NCBI GenBank assembly: GCA_009741485.1
Contig: CM019230.1
Location: 7,198,469-7,262,468 of the forward strand
DNA length: 64,000 nt
DNA from: Malurus cyaneus samueli
Lineage: Eukaryota > Chordata > Aves > Passeriformes > Maluridae
Direction: 5' to 3'
In this document: positions 10,999 to 23,800 of the stretch, one piece after another
How positions within the stretch are numbered: position 1 is the first letter of the stretch
Layout: each line of letters starts with the position of its first letter
Translations under genes and position numbers: made by a program
The notes under the pieces: generated by a model
Told to the model about the DNA's origin: nothing
Seen by the model: only the letters and a program-made list of their open reading frames with translations
Databases searched by the model: none

Positions 10999-11888
10999 AT
11001 GGATCCGCGCTGCAGCTCGGGAGATGCCCGCCGGCCCCTCGGTGTCTGTGGAAGCCGAGCAGGGAAATATTACAATCCTCCTTACACCGGCCCTCTCTGT
11101 CAGATCGACCTGTGGCAGGAACAAGGGGAAGATTTGCACAGCTTTTGTGTAAGAGTGACAGCCAACTACCCAGAGTCCAGGGAATACCAAGAAAGCTGTT
11201 CGCCCACCCCAGAAGTTGTTGCTTTGTCGCCTCAGGCACTAATTAAAACGCTCCAAACTCAGTTTCTGAACTGTAATACTACGTTTTCATCTCACAACGT
11301 TAAAAGTTTCTACCCATCTGTTTCATAATGCTATGTTAAAAAATATAGAAACGAGACTTTTCTACCCATCTGTTAAATCCAATGGCATTATCAATATAGG
11401 CAATTATTTCAGTATTAGAATTTGAATTCTTTGTCTTACTATAACTGTGTTTAATTTTTTTTTTGCACTGAAGAAATATAAAAATAAGCAGTGACATCGA
11501 TACAAAAACAGAAGTCACAGTTTGTTTCCTGCAACAAATGACTTCAGAAATCAAACTTGTATTGGTTTCACAATTTGTATTGCTTCATGCTTCTTTTTCT
11601 TTATTTTTTTTCCCCCTGAGAGTTTTGATTAAAAAATTCTGTGTTTCTTCTGCTAAAACCTTTTTTTCAAAGGACAAATTTGTTTATCTTTACGGTGATT
11701 TCCCTAAAAAGATGGAGTTTCCCTTCCTCCCCATTTTAGTCACTTCAAAACACATTGCTACTGTTGCCAAAGTAATTGTTCCAGCCCAGTTTGCTGTGCT
11801 GCAGGATGGAAACTGGTACTGGCACAAGGTGGATGATGCATGTGGTTTATATCAAAGTGACAAGGTGCTTATGAGGCCTATTAATTGA
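10999..11888 (+). CDS. Unrecognised two-exon open frame downstream of the SRSF2/MFSD11 promoter (hypothetical)
   Basis: I do not recognise this protein. An ATG in near-ideal Kozak context (gtcgccATGG) at 10999 opens a frame. It runs 50 codons to a good donor, GTAAGAG, at 11149. The next frame-compatible acceptor (CTTTTTTTCAAAG, AG at 11671-11672) leads into 71 codons ending TGA at 11886-11888. Both junctions are phase 0, so a 121-aa product results. The second part includes DKFVYLYGDFPKK and DGNWYWHKVDDACGLYQ. It is rich in aromatic residues and looks like a compact beta fold rather than random translation. Unspliced, the first frame would continue to a stop at 11326-11328 (109 aa). Alternatives are that exon A is simply the MFSD11 5'UTR, or that this is a decayed gene. 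No canonical AATAAA follows closely. Function unknown. Confidence 0.3.
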
Positions 11889-12599
11889 AAACTTTCTATA
11901 GCCTTTTTATACGTTATCAATATAAGAATGTAATAACTTTTTACATATTATTAAAATACAATGCAATCGCTTTCAATATATTATCAATTATAGCCTTTTT
12001 ATATATTGCTATAAGTTCTTTAATAGTGTATTAGCAACATACAGTGTTACCAGCTGCACATGATCTAACCAGCTGGATTAGTACATAGATACGTGAAATC
12101 ACCAAGAGGCATAAATCAGAAAAAGTTATGAAGAAAGTAGACAGGTAGATGCTATAAACAAGGAACAGTAGAGATCACTAATGAGAACTTGGCAGAGGCA
12201 TGGGATAGTCAGCAAAATAATTGAAAATTAAGACTTGGAGGACCAGAAAAAAACCATGAACATCACAGCTGTGCATGCCCTGAAGACAAAGGTTAAAAGT
12301 CCACCATGATGAAGAGGATGATATCTCATTAGAGGGAGAACCCCATGACCACTGAATTGAGGGTGACAGATGCGCACTTGTGAATCTGTGATATCATATA
12401 TTTCTGTGCCCATGTATAGTGGTGGGTGTATGACGGGCGTATGGGGGCAGTGACAATGTTCATGTTACACCGTGCTTACTGTATAAATATGTGCTTATTT
12501 GAAGCAAAGGCAGGTGGGTTAGGAGGAGGAATCCCCCTCACCTCCAGCACTGAAGTAAACAAATACCTGCCCTATAGACACTGGTCCATGGAGTTTTAT
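11889..12599. other. MFSD11 upstream/intron sequence, AT-rich
   Basis: This is AT-rich non-coding sequence, with a run of short repeated motifs (tagcctttttata occurs near 11896 and 11990). It lies in what is probably MFSD11 intron 1. No gene or identifiable repeat is seen. Confidence 0.5.
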
Positions 12600-13612
12600 T
12601 TCTAGGCCTTTATCGGGCATCAAGACTCCACACCCTCTCTGCGCAATCCAGTGGTCGGTCACTGCACAAGAAAGAAGTTCTGCCTTGTCCAGGTAGAATT
12701 TCCTGGGCATCAGTTCCTTCCTGTTCCTCTGGTGCCATTGCTGGGCCCCCCAGAGCAGAGCCCGGGCCCTGCTCTGCCCCTCCCTGCACACAGGGACACC
12801 CAGGGCTGAGGGCCCCTCTCAGCTGGGGCTCCTCCTGAGGCTGAACAGCCCCAGCTCCCTCAGCCTTTCCCCAGCACAGAGATGCTCCAGTCCCCATCAT
12901 CTTTGTGGCCCTACACGGGATCCGCTCCAGGAGCTCTGTGTCACCAGGGCTGAGCAGAGGGACAGGATCACTCCCTGGGCTGCTGGAAATGCTCTTCCTA
13001 ACGCACCCCAGGACACCAGTGCCCTTCTGGCCATGGACAGCTCATTGTTCAACAGCTCAGGTCCTTCCCCACAGAGCTGCTTTTCCAGCCGGTCAGTCCT
13101 GGTCTGTGTTGGTGTCTGGGGTTGTTCCTCTGCAGGTGCAGGACCCTGCGCTTGCCTTTGCTGAACTTTAGACTGTTCCTCTCTGCCCGGCTCTCCACCG
13201 TGTCCAGGTCCCTCTGAAGAGCTCAGAGCACTCTGGGCTATCGGTCACCCCTCCCAGCTTTGTGCAAGGAACTCGCCAAGGAGGCGTCAACTCTCCTCCA
13301 ATGCACTGATGAGAAAGTTAAACAACAGTGGGCCCAACCCCGGGGGACATCACTAATGACAGGCATCTGACCAGACCCTGTGCCACTGATTGTGTCTCTG
13401 GGATTTTCCATTCAGCCTGTTCTCAATCGCCTCAGTGCCCACTTGTCCTGCCCACACATTCTGTTTCTCCAGGAGTGTCTTGAGAGACATGATGTCGAAA
13501 GCCTTACTGAAGATGGACAATATTTACTGCTCTCCCTCATCCATCCAGGCAGTTGTTTCATCATAGGAGGCAATCAGGTTGGTCAAGCAAACTTTATCCC
13601 ACTTCAAATCTA
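12600..13612 (-). mobile_element. CR1 LINE fragment, 5'-truncated
   Basis: The plus strand reads as the antisense of a chicken-repeat-1 element. Diagnostic blocks include the stretch on the plus strand reading aggctgaacagccccagctc near 12838, the ggtgcaggaccctgcgcttg block near 13133, and the block near 13480-13600 whose minus-strand translation corresponds to the reverse-transcriptase segment around the KAFD motif. Many stops and indels break the frame, so it is an old, inactive copy. The limits are approximate: the 3' end lies towards 12.6 kb and the 5' truncation is near 13.61 kb. Confidence 0.85.
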
Positions 13613-13939
13613 GTTTAAACTCTCTAAATGAGCCCTTCTAACTCCTGGGCTAAGATCCTTTTTCCCTTTCGAGACTCTCATTTGTTTAAACTCTTTACTG
13701 TAGACAGCAGAGGTAAAATATAGCAATTTGTTATTTATGTCAATCAGTTCTGCATTTCCTTCTCTTTTTGGGCAGCATTAAGGTGGAACTGATTTAATTG
13801 AATTCTCCAATTCCAGAGGCCCAACAGAATTTACAGAGGATGGTTTGGCTGATGTTTTAACAGAGATCTTCACAACTTAAAGATCGATTCATCTTAAATT
13901 TATTATTTAGAAATACTGTGAAATAAAAGATTGCTGGTA
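13613..13939. other. Spacer between two CR1 fragments
   Basis: This is AT-rich non-coding sequence in presumed MFSD11 intron 1. No gene or clear repeat is visible. Confidence 0.5.
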
Positions 13940-14098
13940 TCGCTTCCATCCTTGGAAGTGTTTAAGGCCAGGTTGGACAGGACTTTGAGCAGTCTGGTCT
14001 AGTGGAAGGTGTCCCTGTCCATGGGATGGGCATGGGATCAGATGAGCTTTAAGGTCCCTTCCAACTAAAACCATTCTGTGGTTCCATGATTCTGTTTT
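13940..14098 (+). mobile_element. CR1 LINE 3'-end fragment
   Basis: This short CR1 tail is in plus orientation. It contains the family's typical ggttggacaggactttgagc block, the block ggtcccttccaactaaaacc, and a terminal short-repeat end of the ATTCTGTGGTTCCATGATTC type. It is opposite in orientation to the larger CR1 fragment upstream, so the two are separate insertions. Confidence 0.85.
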
Positions 14099-14767
14099 GG
14101 GGTTTGGGATTTTTGTTCATTTGTTCACGGGTTTCATTTGTTTGGGGTTTGTTTTATTTTTAATCTCCCTAGGTGTTATTTAGTGGATAGATATTTTAAA
14201 TTCTTAAAAACTAGTACAAATAATTTTAAATTTAAGGGCTGAAAGATTATCACTGTTTTCAGTGGAAAAGGGTTGCTTGCATAAAACTGCATTTCCCATA
14301 GTGCACAAGGGCTTTCAGGGCTGGGTCAGCTGATGCAGACAGCGAAATGTTCCTTATTTCCTGTGCAGTGCATGGAAATGACTCGTGGGTGCGAGTGGCT
14401 CATCTTTCCTTCGTCAGGTGATTGAGAGGCCGGGTAACACAATTCTGATTTCAACAATGCCAAGAAGCTGAGCCGATTAACCTGCTCGATATTGGGAAAA
14501 CTGCTGCTTTGGGAGAAAGGGATGTCATGGAGTAACACACTACAGTCAGCCCTGTTAACTTCATGGGAACAGGTCTGGGTCTTTACCTTTTTTTTTTTTT
14601 TTTTTTTTTTTTTTTCTCCTAAGTTACCGATTTCGTTGCACATTATGTCAAAGAATTACCAGAATTCTTGATTAATTGATATTTTCTAGCAGCTGATAAG
14701 TATCCCTAAGTAATCATCATTTTCAAAGCTTGTTTTCTTTTATTCTTTTTGCTTTTTCTTTTAACAG
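14099..14767. other. MFSD11: End of MFSD11 intron 1
   Basis: This is non-coding sequence with a long T run at 14588-14616 and a polypyrimidine tract ending in TTTTAACAG at 14767. That tract is the acceptor for the first coding exon. Nothing else is recognisable. Confidence 0.55.
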
Positions 14768-14842
14768 AGGTTAAGAGGAAACTTTTAAAAGAAATAAGAG
14801 TTTTTCCAGACTGAAGCTGAGGACTTGGGACGAAAACACAAA
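14768..14842 (+). other. MFSD11: MFSD11 5'UTR part of first coding exon
   Basis: A strong acceptor (tttgctttttcttttaacag) ends at 14767, giving a 75-nt leader before the ATG at 14843. The rest of the 5'UTR must come from an upstream exon near the SRSF2 promoter. Confidence 0.75.
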
Positions 14843-17800
14843 ATGTCTTCTGAAGGAAAGAAGCTTTTCAACATCATTATTTTGGGAGTCTCATTTATGT
14901 TTATATTCACTGCTTTCCAAACCTGTGGAAATATCGCGGTAAGCGTGACTTTCAAAACATGCTACATTTCTATCTCAGTTATTTATCCTGAGTTGTCTTT
15001 TGTGTGCTCTAATGTTGCTTTATTTAGGATTTTCTAATGTGGAAGACACTTTGATATTTCATCGTCTTTTGGTTTAGCGTTAACAAGATTAATGTGTTTA
15101 ACCAAATAATTAAGCAGGTTATTTCTTTAGGATAGCATGGCTACATGTATAACTCTGCCTGATTACCTAGAAAGTAGAAAATTAATCTTATAAAATGTTT
15201 GAACTTTAAGATAGTGTCTGTTTTGACACTTGGAGTGTTGAACAAATGAATTACACTGAACATTTTCTATATTCTATATTCGGTATAGTCCCTTTCAAAA
15301 TATTTGCGTAAGTTATTATTAGCCATGCTATTATTAACTATTTTTTCATAATCTAACAAACTTGACATTGAGGGGGCATATGAGGATAGCAAATGACAAA
15401 TAGGCTTCCACTATTGCTAAACTGCCAAGTCACCTTCCACCTGAAGAAGTTATGTGCTGCTGTGTAATATCTCTTTGCAGAGCAAAAATTGAGCACAACA
15501 TAATTCAAATTTACTGTTACTATTTAAATTTTTAGGCTCCTGCTACTCCCAGGCTTAGCCCTTTTGCTTCCTGAGCTGCTTTCAGTATATTAGTTCTGTG
15601 CCTGCAGGGCAGTTAGATTTCAACATCCCTCTTGAGCCCACAGGTCTTACAGCTCTTTTCTTGCATGCAAGAAAAATCCTTGCTGGGTTCAGACAGAAAA
15701 ATAAATGTCCTTCACTGCATTATTGAAATAACTACTTGGGGTAGTTTCTGTAAGTCCTGGTGCAGTGTGATACTATATGTAAGCACTTTAGCAGAGCCCA
15801 GCAATCTCAGAAATCCTGCAATGTATTCAGCACCTCACTGAATTGGACTTTGTGACCATGGAATCATGTAATTAATTGTCATAAAAGTCTTTACAAGAGA
15901 CTTTCAGTCAGATCTGCCTGCCAGTCCAACTAACTGCATGGTCTCATGATCACTAAAGCTGATTCAAGGGGAAAAAAAAGTAACAGGGAAATAATGAGAA
16001 GCTGAAAAGAATGGAAACTCTTATCAGAGATTCATAGTTAGGTCAAGTTAAGAGTATCTGAAACTTCTCCTTTCCTTTCCCCCCCCCCACCCCCCCACTT
16101 TTAAAATTAAGATAGTCATACCTATCTACATAAGAATGTCTTTAGTGAAGCAGAAGTTTTGTGAACTATTATAAGATCTCTTAATCATGAAGTACTAATT
16201 TCTTCTTCAAACATAGATGTTTTCCTGCCAAGTATCTCCTACATCTTTGTTGTGGAGGTGGTGTGAGTTGTAATTAATATTTTAAATTCTTAGAAGTACT
16301 TTGTAGAGTCTATTAATGAGTAATTCTGACATTTGATACTGACTTCAAACCGGTGCACATGTTTTCAAACTACAAGATAGATTCTAATATATTACAATAT
16401 ATGATCTTCTCCTCGCAGCAAACTGTTATCACGAATTTAAACAACACGGACTTTCATGGCAGTGGCTACACAAGGTAATTACACAGATTTTCTTCTTACT
16501 TTGCTCCTTGCAGGGTGAACTTAGTCACAGTGTCATCCATTAGAGAGGCACTCTCAAGAGATTGCAGTATTCTACTGACTTCACAATTTATTGGCAAACT
16601 TAAAGCACTTTAAAACAGGCTTCTCACAATTTATTGGCACACTTAAAGCACTTTAAAACAGGCTTCTGAATTTTTTCCAGTTGAACATATCGGGTTTGCA
16701 TGTTTTCTTTGTAGGGAGAAAAACCACCATCATCACATTCTCAGCATTTTACCTCAGGCAGCAAAGAAGGTGGAAGTTTAAAAATAAATCAAACTGCTAG
16801 CTCAGGCCTTGGTTGTTTGCTATTGTACACTCTGTTTGTGTCGGACAGGTGATGTGGATCAACTCCCAGGAAATGCAACATAAATGTGAAAGGAGTAGTC
16901 AGAAAGAAGCAAAGCCACAGAAAGCCATTCTCTTTGTTGCACTGACTGAGTCAAATCTGTCAGGCATGACCAGGGACCTTTTGCATGCCAAATTAATCTG
17001 TCATGTAGGAAAACCTGATCTGCTGCTTTGAAGGGTTTACTGTCTTAATTTAAACTGAAAATCCCACTGGCACAAAATATGTCTGTAAAATTTCTGCGGT
17101 GTGTTTGGCAGAAGATGAAAACCTCTCTGATAAATAAATGAAGTTCCAGAGCATTCTCCTCTAGACGTACAGGGCACAAACTACAATAACTGCTGTTCAG
17201 GCAGTATGACAAATGCATGCTGTAAATTACAAGATGTGATTGCCTGCAGTAGTTTGGGATTCTGCTCAGAAGTCCAGGGAGCACTGTACAGTCCTCTTTT
17301 CCCACGTGGAATGCAATAGGTGAAGGGAACGGAAGAAAGTAAGGAAATGTTTGACCATCAAAGTTTTGCTGTTTAATTATGTATGTACTTAACTGGATAT
17401 TTCAAAATCCACTGATCACTCTTAAATCAGTTGCAGTGATGGCTTGTATTTTATTTCAAGTATTTAATCATCTTTGTTTTATATTTCTGTAGCATGTCCA
17501 TTATTTATGGAGTGTTGTCTGCATCAAATCTTATATCTCCTTCAGTGGTTGCAATAGTAGGACCTCAATTCTCCATGTTTGTTAGTGGTGTATTTTATAG
17601 GTAAGTATGAATTTTGAGCTTTTGTCTGCTTCCTTTGAAATATTTCTTTCTTTTTTATTTTTTTACATCTCAGGCTCCTGTGCCATACATGAAATTGTGC
17701 TGGCTGGGAGAAGCATCTCACACAGATACTGCAGATGTGTAACTGCAGAGTATTTCAGCCTACTGGAAACAGCACCTTTATTTTTCCACAGCATTTCCAG

Positions 17801-20800
17801 ATTTTGCTGACTGTGGAATTCAGGTTATGGTCTCAGATTAATGACTATATAAAAAAACCCCTCTGTGTGCTAGTAGGGTAAATAGATTTTTCACCTAGAA
17901 CCTAACCTGTTTTCCAACATCCCTTAGGTGAGAGTAGCTCATTTAGAAGCACCTAAGTGAGGGGATCTGATTGTTAAAGAACATTGTCCACTTTAAGTCA
18001 ATATTGAATAAACTGATGTGTTCTATTCTAGCCTGTACATTGCAGTCTTTATCCAACCTGCTACATGGTCTTTCTACACTGCCTCTGTGTTTATTGGCAT
18101 TGCAGCTGCTGGTAAGGATTGTTCTTACTCTGCTGAATGTTTTTTATGAGATTTGAATATACCTTTAAAATATTTTTATTTCCTGAGCAATATATTCTTT
18201 CTGTTTCAGTCCTCTGGACAGCCCAGGGAAATTGCTTGACTGTAAATTCTGATGAAAACACCATTGGAAGGAACAGTGGAGTATTTTGGGCACTCCTACA
18301 GTTCAGGTAAGCTTTATTTCTTAATATTTCTTTTTGGTTGTCTACATATTCTGCTTTCTACATCTTTTTATAAGGGGAAGATTGCATCCAGAAATACTCC
18401 CCTGGTACCTTGCAGTCAGTGAAGTGGGAGGGAGAGATGGAAGCAACATTTTTATTGGCTTTGTGCATTACAGAACAGGGCATAAAAGAAACTTGGATAT
18501 TACTATCTCTGCTCTTGAGGTGCTAAAAAGATGCATTTCTGTTAGGGGAGCATTAAGGGATGTAACTGTAATCTTGCTGATTGTGGAGGCTATGCCAGTT
18601 TATGCCTTTTGCTAAGGAAGAAGCTGATTTTTGCTACCAGAATGAAGATACTGAAGATGCTCCTGGCAGTCAGAAGCCAGAAGAGAAATCTTGTACTTGT
18701 TGTTGATGGCTCTCTGATATTAAACTCTAAGTGCTGCTTGACTAAAAGAGTCAATGAAAGGCTCATCAAGAAGGGCAGTGAAAACAAGGCAGTGGATGCT
18801 GTGTTGTGGCTATTAAGTACTTTGTGCAGGGATAGTTATGTGTCTCATGAGAGTGTAATGCAATTAAGATATAGAGAAAAATAATACAATTATGCAAGAA
18901 GATAGAGCTGATGGATTGAAGAGAGATTGAAAAGGTTGGGGCTCTTTCCTGTGGAGGAGCAGCAGCTGAGGAGGATTAGACCTATGTGTTACCCAAACAT
19001 GAGGGCAGCAACTGAGCTGAGTGTGGAACTGTGGCTCACAAAGTGCTGCTGTGCTGGAACTTGGGTCGTTTGGTGAGACTGAGGAGGACTGGTTTGGAAT
19101 AGATAAAGTGCTTTGTACTGTGGGTGGTTAAATTTCTGGAATTTGCAATCACAGAGGAGTGTAGAGTTGGATTGTGTTAGCAAGGTCAAAAAAGAATCAA
19201 ACAAATTCATGGGAGATGGGTCTAGAAACAGTTCCTGAAGGGAGATCCCTTTTATCTCTAATGCAGCAATTCTGAATATTGGGAGATAACCAGGGGAATG
19301 AATTGCAGAAATGCTCAGGGTGCTGAGCATGCATTGCTAATGCTGCTGTGGGGATGGGATCCTGGATTGGGAGAGCATCAGCCTGCACCAGGGGCATACT
19401 TTTGTTTCTAAAATTTTCAGTTCCAGAATTTATACCTCAGTATGTTATCAGAATAGCCGTTCCTGCAAACACAATTTTGTGTTTTACAGTGAGTAAAATT
19501 AATGGCTTAATTTGAGGAAAATTAACAATAAAACATTTTTAAATCACTCATTCAGTAAACTGTATTTTGGAAAATAGAAGTTAGGGGGACACAATTTCAC
19601 TGAACTGAAGCAATGCTTCAGACAAGGCACATGACCCTGCAAAGGAAGTATTACAAAATCACCTCCATAAATATGTCAGCTTTCTAACCCATACCCTTCC
19701 AAAAACAGAAGCAACTTAGATGCAGATTTCCTCATTTTTGCCACCACCTTGTGTCTTGATTGATGAAAATGAATAGCGAACATTATAGGGCAGAATCTCC
19801 AAATTTGTTTCAAGTTTTATGTAGAAGAAGCTGGCATGGAGAGTCTCTCGTGTCTTTATTTCTTTCACAATTGTACAGCCTTGGGACTTTTTCTTTCATA
19901 GAATAGTACAGTGATGCACCAACCCTATTTTTTTTCTTAGAATGCATTTTTGACCTTTGTCCTTTTTATTTACAGCTTGTTTTTTGGAAATCTATATATA
20001 TACTTTGCTTGGCAAGGAAAAACTCACATATCAGGTGGGTCCTGCTTGTTTATACCAACCTTTACATAAAGTAGCATGAATAAACAGATGAAATAATGAA
20101 CTCAAAAGTGGCAGGAAGCTTATACAGTAGCAGACTATTTTTTGCTCAATTTATTGTAGGTAGTCTCTTCTTAGAGTGTGATTTTGATTCAGCATTTCGT
20201 GGTACTCACAATCCTTGTATTATGTGTGATGTTTTCCTTTATGCAATGCACTTTGAGTACCTTCTTTTAGGGTATTGTCTGTGGAATTCTTCAGAATGCT
20301 GATTTAAGAATAAGATTTTCCATAGCAGCTGCTCTGGGATTTTCCCTGTGTAGACAAAATACACCTATCTAGGAAGAAGGCATTCCGGCTGTGTGTGTAA
20401 TATTATACACACGATGCTATTCCAAAATAATCTCCTGGTGCAGAGTGTCCTCCTAAATCATACTGGAGACTGATTAAGCTATGAAACAAAGGAAAAGAAA
20501 GGAAAACCATCCAAGTTGACTTCATGGCTGCACTGATCATTGTGCTGACACAGAGCAGTGTAGGAAGCAGAGGCTGAGATGGGGCAGCACTGCTGGAAGA
20601 GCAGAGAAAGAACTTGCTCTTCCTCACTTTATGAAGACAAATTCCAGATGGGATTGTAATTAATACTGTAGTTTTTTCCATCTGACATTGACAAAGATCA
20701 GGAATTAGAGAACAGTGGACTTTATTAATGTCCTAAAGCAGGATAGTGGTTGAGACTCTGTTTTTAAAGCAAAGATTTCTCTGTCAGCTGCTTAAACCAC

Positions 20801-23800
20801 ACAAAATATGAGGGTATTCACTAAGATAAGTGCAATGGTGAAAATAGATTTTAATAACCAAAAATGAGCATTGCTGGGAAATCAATGTTCTGTAAACAAG
20901 TAAGTTTGATTTTCCTGTTCTATAATGACTGATAATTTTCCTTATTTAGTCCTAAAGTGGAATATCTGCTAGAATGGTCAGTTCTTCTAATCTTTAACAG
21001 ATGAGGATAATTCTGCTCTAGTCAATCAGGAATAAGATCTTGACTTTTAAATGATAATTATCAGGCTTCAGAAATAACAGAACAGAAAGAACAGTCCACT
21101 TCTTCTTTCTGTTAGATCAATTGTTTTGGTTTCTCCACAGACACAGATTTGGTAATGAAACACTGGTCAAGTTTTAAAGGTCATCTTCTGCATCCCCTCA
21201 CCTGTGAAACAAAGGTTTCAGTGTTATTGGAAGTCCTGGAGACACTTTGAACCTGGGGGGTCTGAAATTCTGTGCATTCCAAATTTCACTGCTCTGCTAA
21301 CCATAGAATAGGGCAATTGACCATGAGGCAGTTCTGCTGTTACATTTTTCTCTATCTTTACATGTCTTGAGATTCTCTCTATTAAAAAAAAAATATATGA
21401 AAAGCTTTAACAACATTTAAAAACCATTTTTTTCTATCCATGTAAAAATATTACTGGCATTTCAAGGTGTGAAGCACACTTTCTCTTTTTGGATCTGTGA
21501 TCATGCACAAATTATTTTTAGAACAAGTTTGCATTTGCTGTTAAGCTAAAGGGGAAGTAAATATAGATACTATCTTCAGGGTCATGCATTAGCTCAGTCA
21601 CAAATATTTGCTGCTACTGGCTTTTTTTCCCTGCTTAATATTGGTAATTGGGAGTGACTTTTGTATTAGCTGTGTCTGTGCCCTGCTGCAGTAACCAACT
21701 TGTTTAGCACAGTTCTCCCCCTCCAGCTGCTGTGACAGTTCCTGAGGTTTTGGTGGCTTTAATGCTTTTGTAGTTTCCAAACCTACAGTTTATAATGCCA
21801 TGGTGCTTATGCTTCTGCTGCTGGTCCAGAGCTTCTTTTAGAAATTTCAAGGGGTTTGGGGCAGTTTATGTCCACTCTGAACTATGTTAAGTCTTCAAAG
21901 ATGTACTTTCTTCTGCTAATAATTTATGCACTTCCTTTAATTGGCTGCTCCCTTGGTCAGAGCCTTTGCATGGCAGAAAATGCGAGGGACCCTCTTTAAT
22001 TTGCTGATATTTAATTAGCACCATAAAACTGAGACAGGAGTTTGCCAGCAGCTCCATGTGAAAGGTAAGCTAGAAAATTAGTGTGTGTTGAACATTAGTA
22101 TGTCTGTGTTAGATGTTTGAGGGTAGCTGGATTGGTTTGAATCGCTTCTGCACATCTGGTTATGGCTCTTGTTTGTTTTTCCACAGAGAGCGATCGCAGA
22201 ACTGTCTTCATTGCTCTGACTGTTATCAGTCTTGTGGGCACAGTTCTGTTCTTTCTGATTAGGAAACAAGAGGACACAAAAGCTCCAGGGGATGATGATT
22301 CCACTAACGAAATCCTGGGGGAGAGCTCGTAAGTGTTGATGGCAATAACATGTTGTCACATCTTCTCATTTGTGCTCCTGCTCCGCAGAGGAGCATTGTG
22401 CATTCACTTCCCTTCTGTGCTGGAAACATGAATGTTATCAACAACCTGTGGGATTCACAGATTTAATAGAAAATGCCTGTATTTTAATAATGAGAATATA
22501 TGAGAAATAATGTTCTTGATTTGGCATATTCTCAAGGGTGAAGTGCAGTACTGCTCATGAAGTTTTTCCTTTGATAAACAAGTATCTTGTAAAAGATACC
22601 CTTCACCTCTTTTCCACTGATTATTGCTAAACAACTTTATGCTTTATCCTGCCCTCATCAGCCCAGTTAAAAGGCTGGAATAAGCAGAAAGTAGTCCCTT
22701 TTTATAGGTTGTTTTACAAACTGGAACATGTTGTTCCTATCATCTCTAAATATATATGCCACCCTGATAAATACATTAGAAATGCACAGTTACACAGATT
22801 CAATGCACTTTTGCCTGAGGAATCAGCTTGAATATTTTTGCTTTATTTAAAGAAGAATGAAAATGTTAGAAAAACCTCAGTGAGTATGCCTGTGGAAAAA
22901 ATGTCAAAAGCTAAAAATGTTCAGAAGAAAGATTCTGTTAAGCAGGCATTCACTAGTGCAGACAGCAAATAAATTTTGTGCTTGCTTTAGATCTCAGAAA
23001 CTTCTAAAAATACATTGGCCTATCCCAGCATATAATGCTGGGCTACAAAATGTACAGAAGCTTTGAAAAATGAAGGTGCCTTCCAGCACAGCAATAGAAT
23101 GTGGTTGTTCTTTGTCCATTTTGACCAAGTGATTTGTTTACCCAGGTCTGCAGGAAACAAAATGATGAGAGCAGTGGCTGCCTTCAGTAAGTACAATTTC
23201 ACAAAAGAGTTGCTTCAGCAAACCCTGGCACCTCCTCTCCAGCTCTCTGTGTTTGTGCTGGTGATGTGATCATGTACAAAACACTTCAGCCACAGACCTG
23301 TGTAGTTCAGGACAGACTCAGAGTGTTCCTCCTTTGATGTGGTTTCAGATCCAAACTGCTTTGCAGCAGCTTCCTTGTACAGAGGAGCACAGAAGGAGCA
23401 GGTTACAACTTGGGAAAGCCACAGTGAGATTGAAAAATAAAACTCAACAAACAACAAGATAAAAAGAAGTTACATGTTGTTTGATTTTGTCACCAGTTGA
23501 TACTAGTTAACAATTTAGAGCTGAAGCATCTGCAGTTTCCTTTGGTGTGTTCTGCCTTAGACTGTTAAGTTTGTTTGGAGAATGTGGGGATCTTCATGGA
23601 AAATACGTTTATCCTTTCAGGAGACAATTGCCATGAACTGAGAGTACAAAAATACAGTGAGCAGAAAATTGAAAACAATGTATCTCCCCTTCAACATTTC
23701 CACCATTGTGTTTCTGACAAAAAGTTATGTTTGGATGGCACATTTCTTCTAGGTTGGAGGCTGGGGTGGTTTATTTAGCACTCTGCTATAATAAATGGTA

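Noticed and set aside
10417..11190. 257-codon minus-strand frame upstream of SRSF2
   Set aside because: It has low-complexity, GC-driven content with no recognisable domain, and lies in the promoter between SRSF2 and MFSD11.
12610..13613. Several 77-96-codon frames
   Set aside because: They fall inside the degraded CR1 element and do not preserve its reverse-transcriptase frame.
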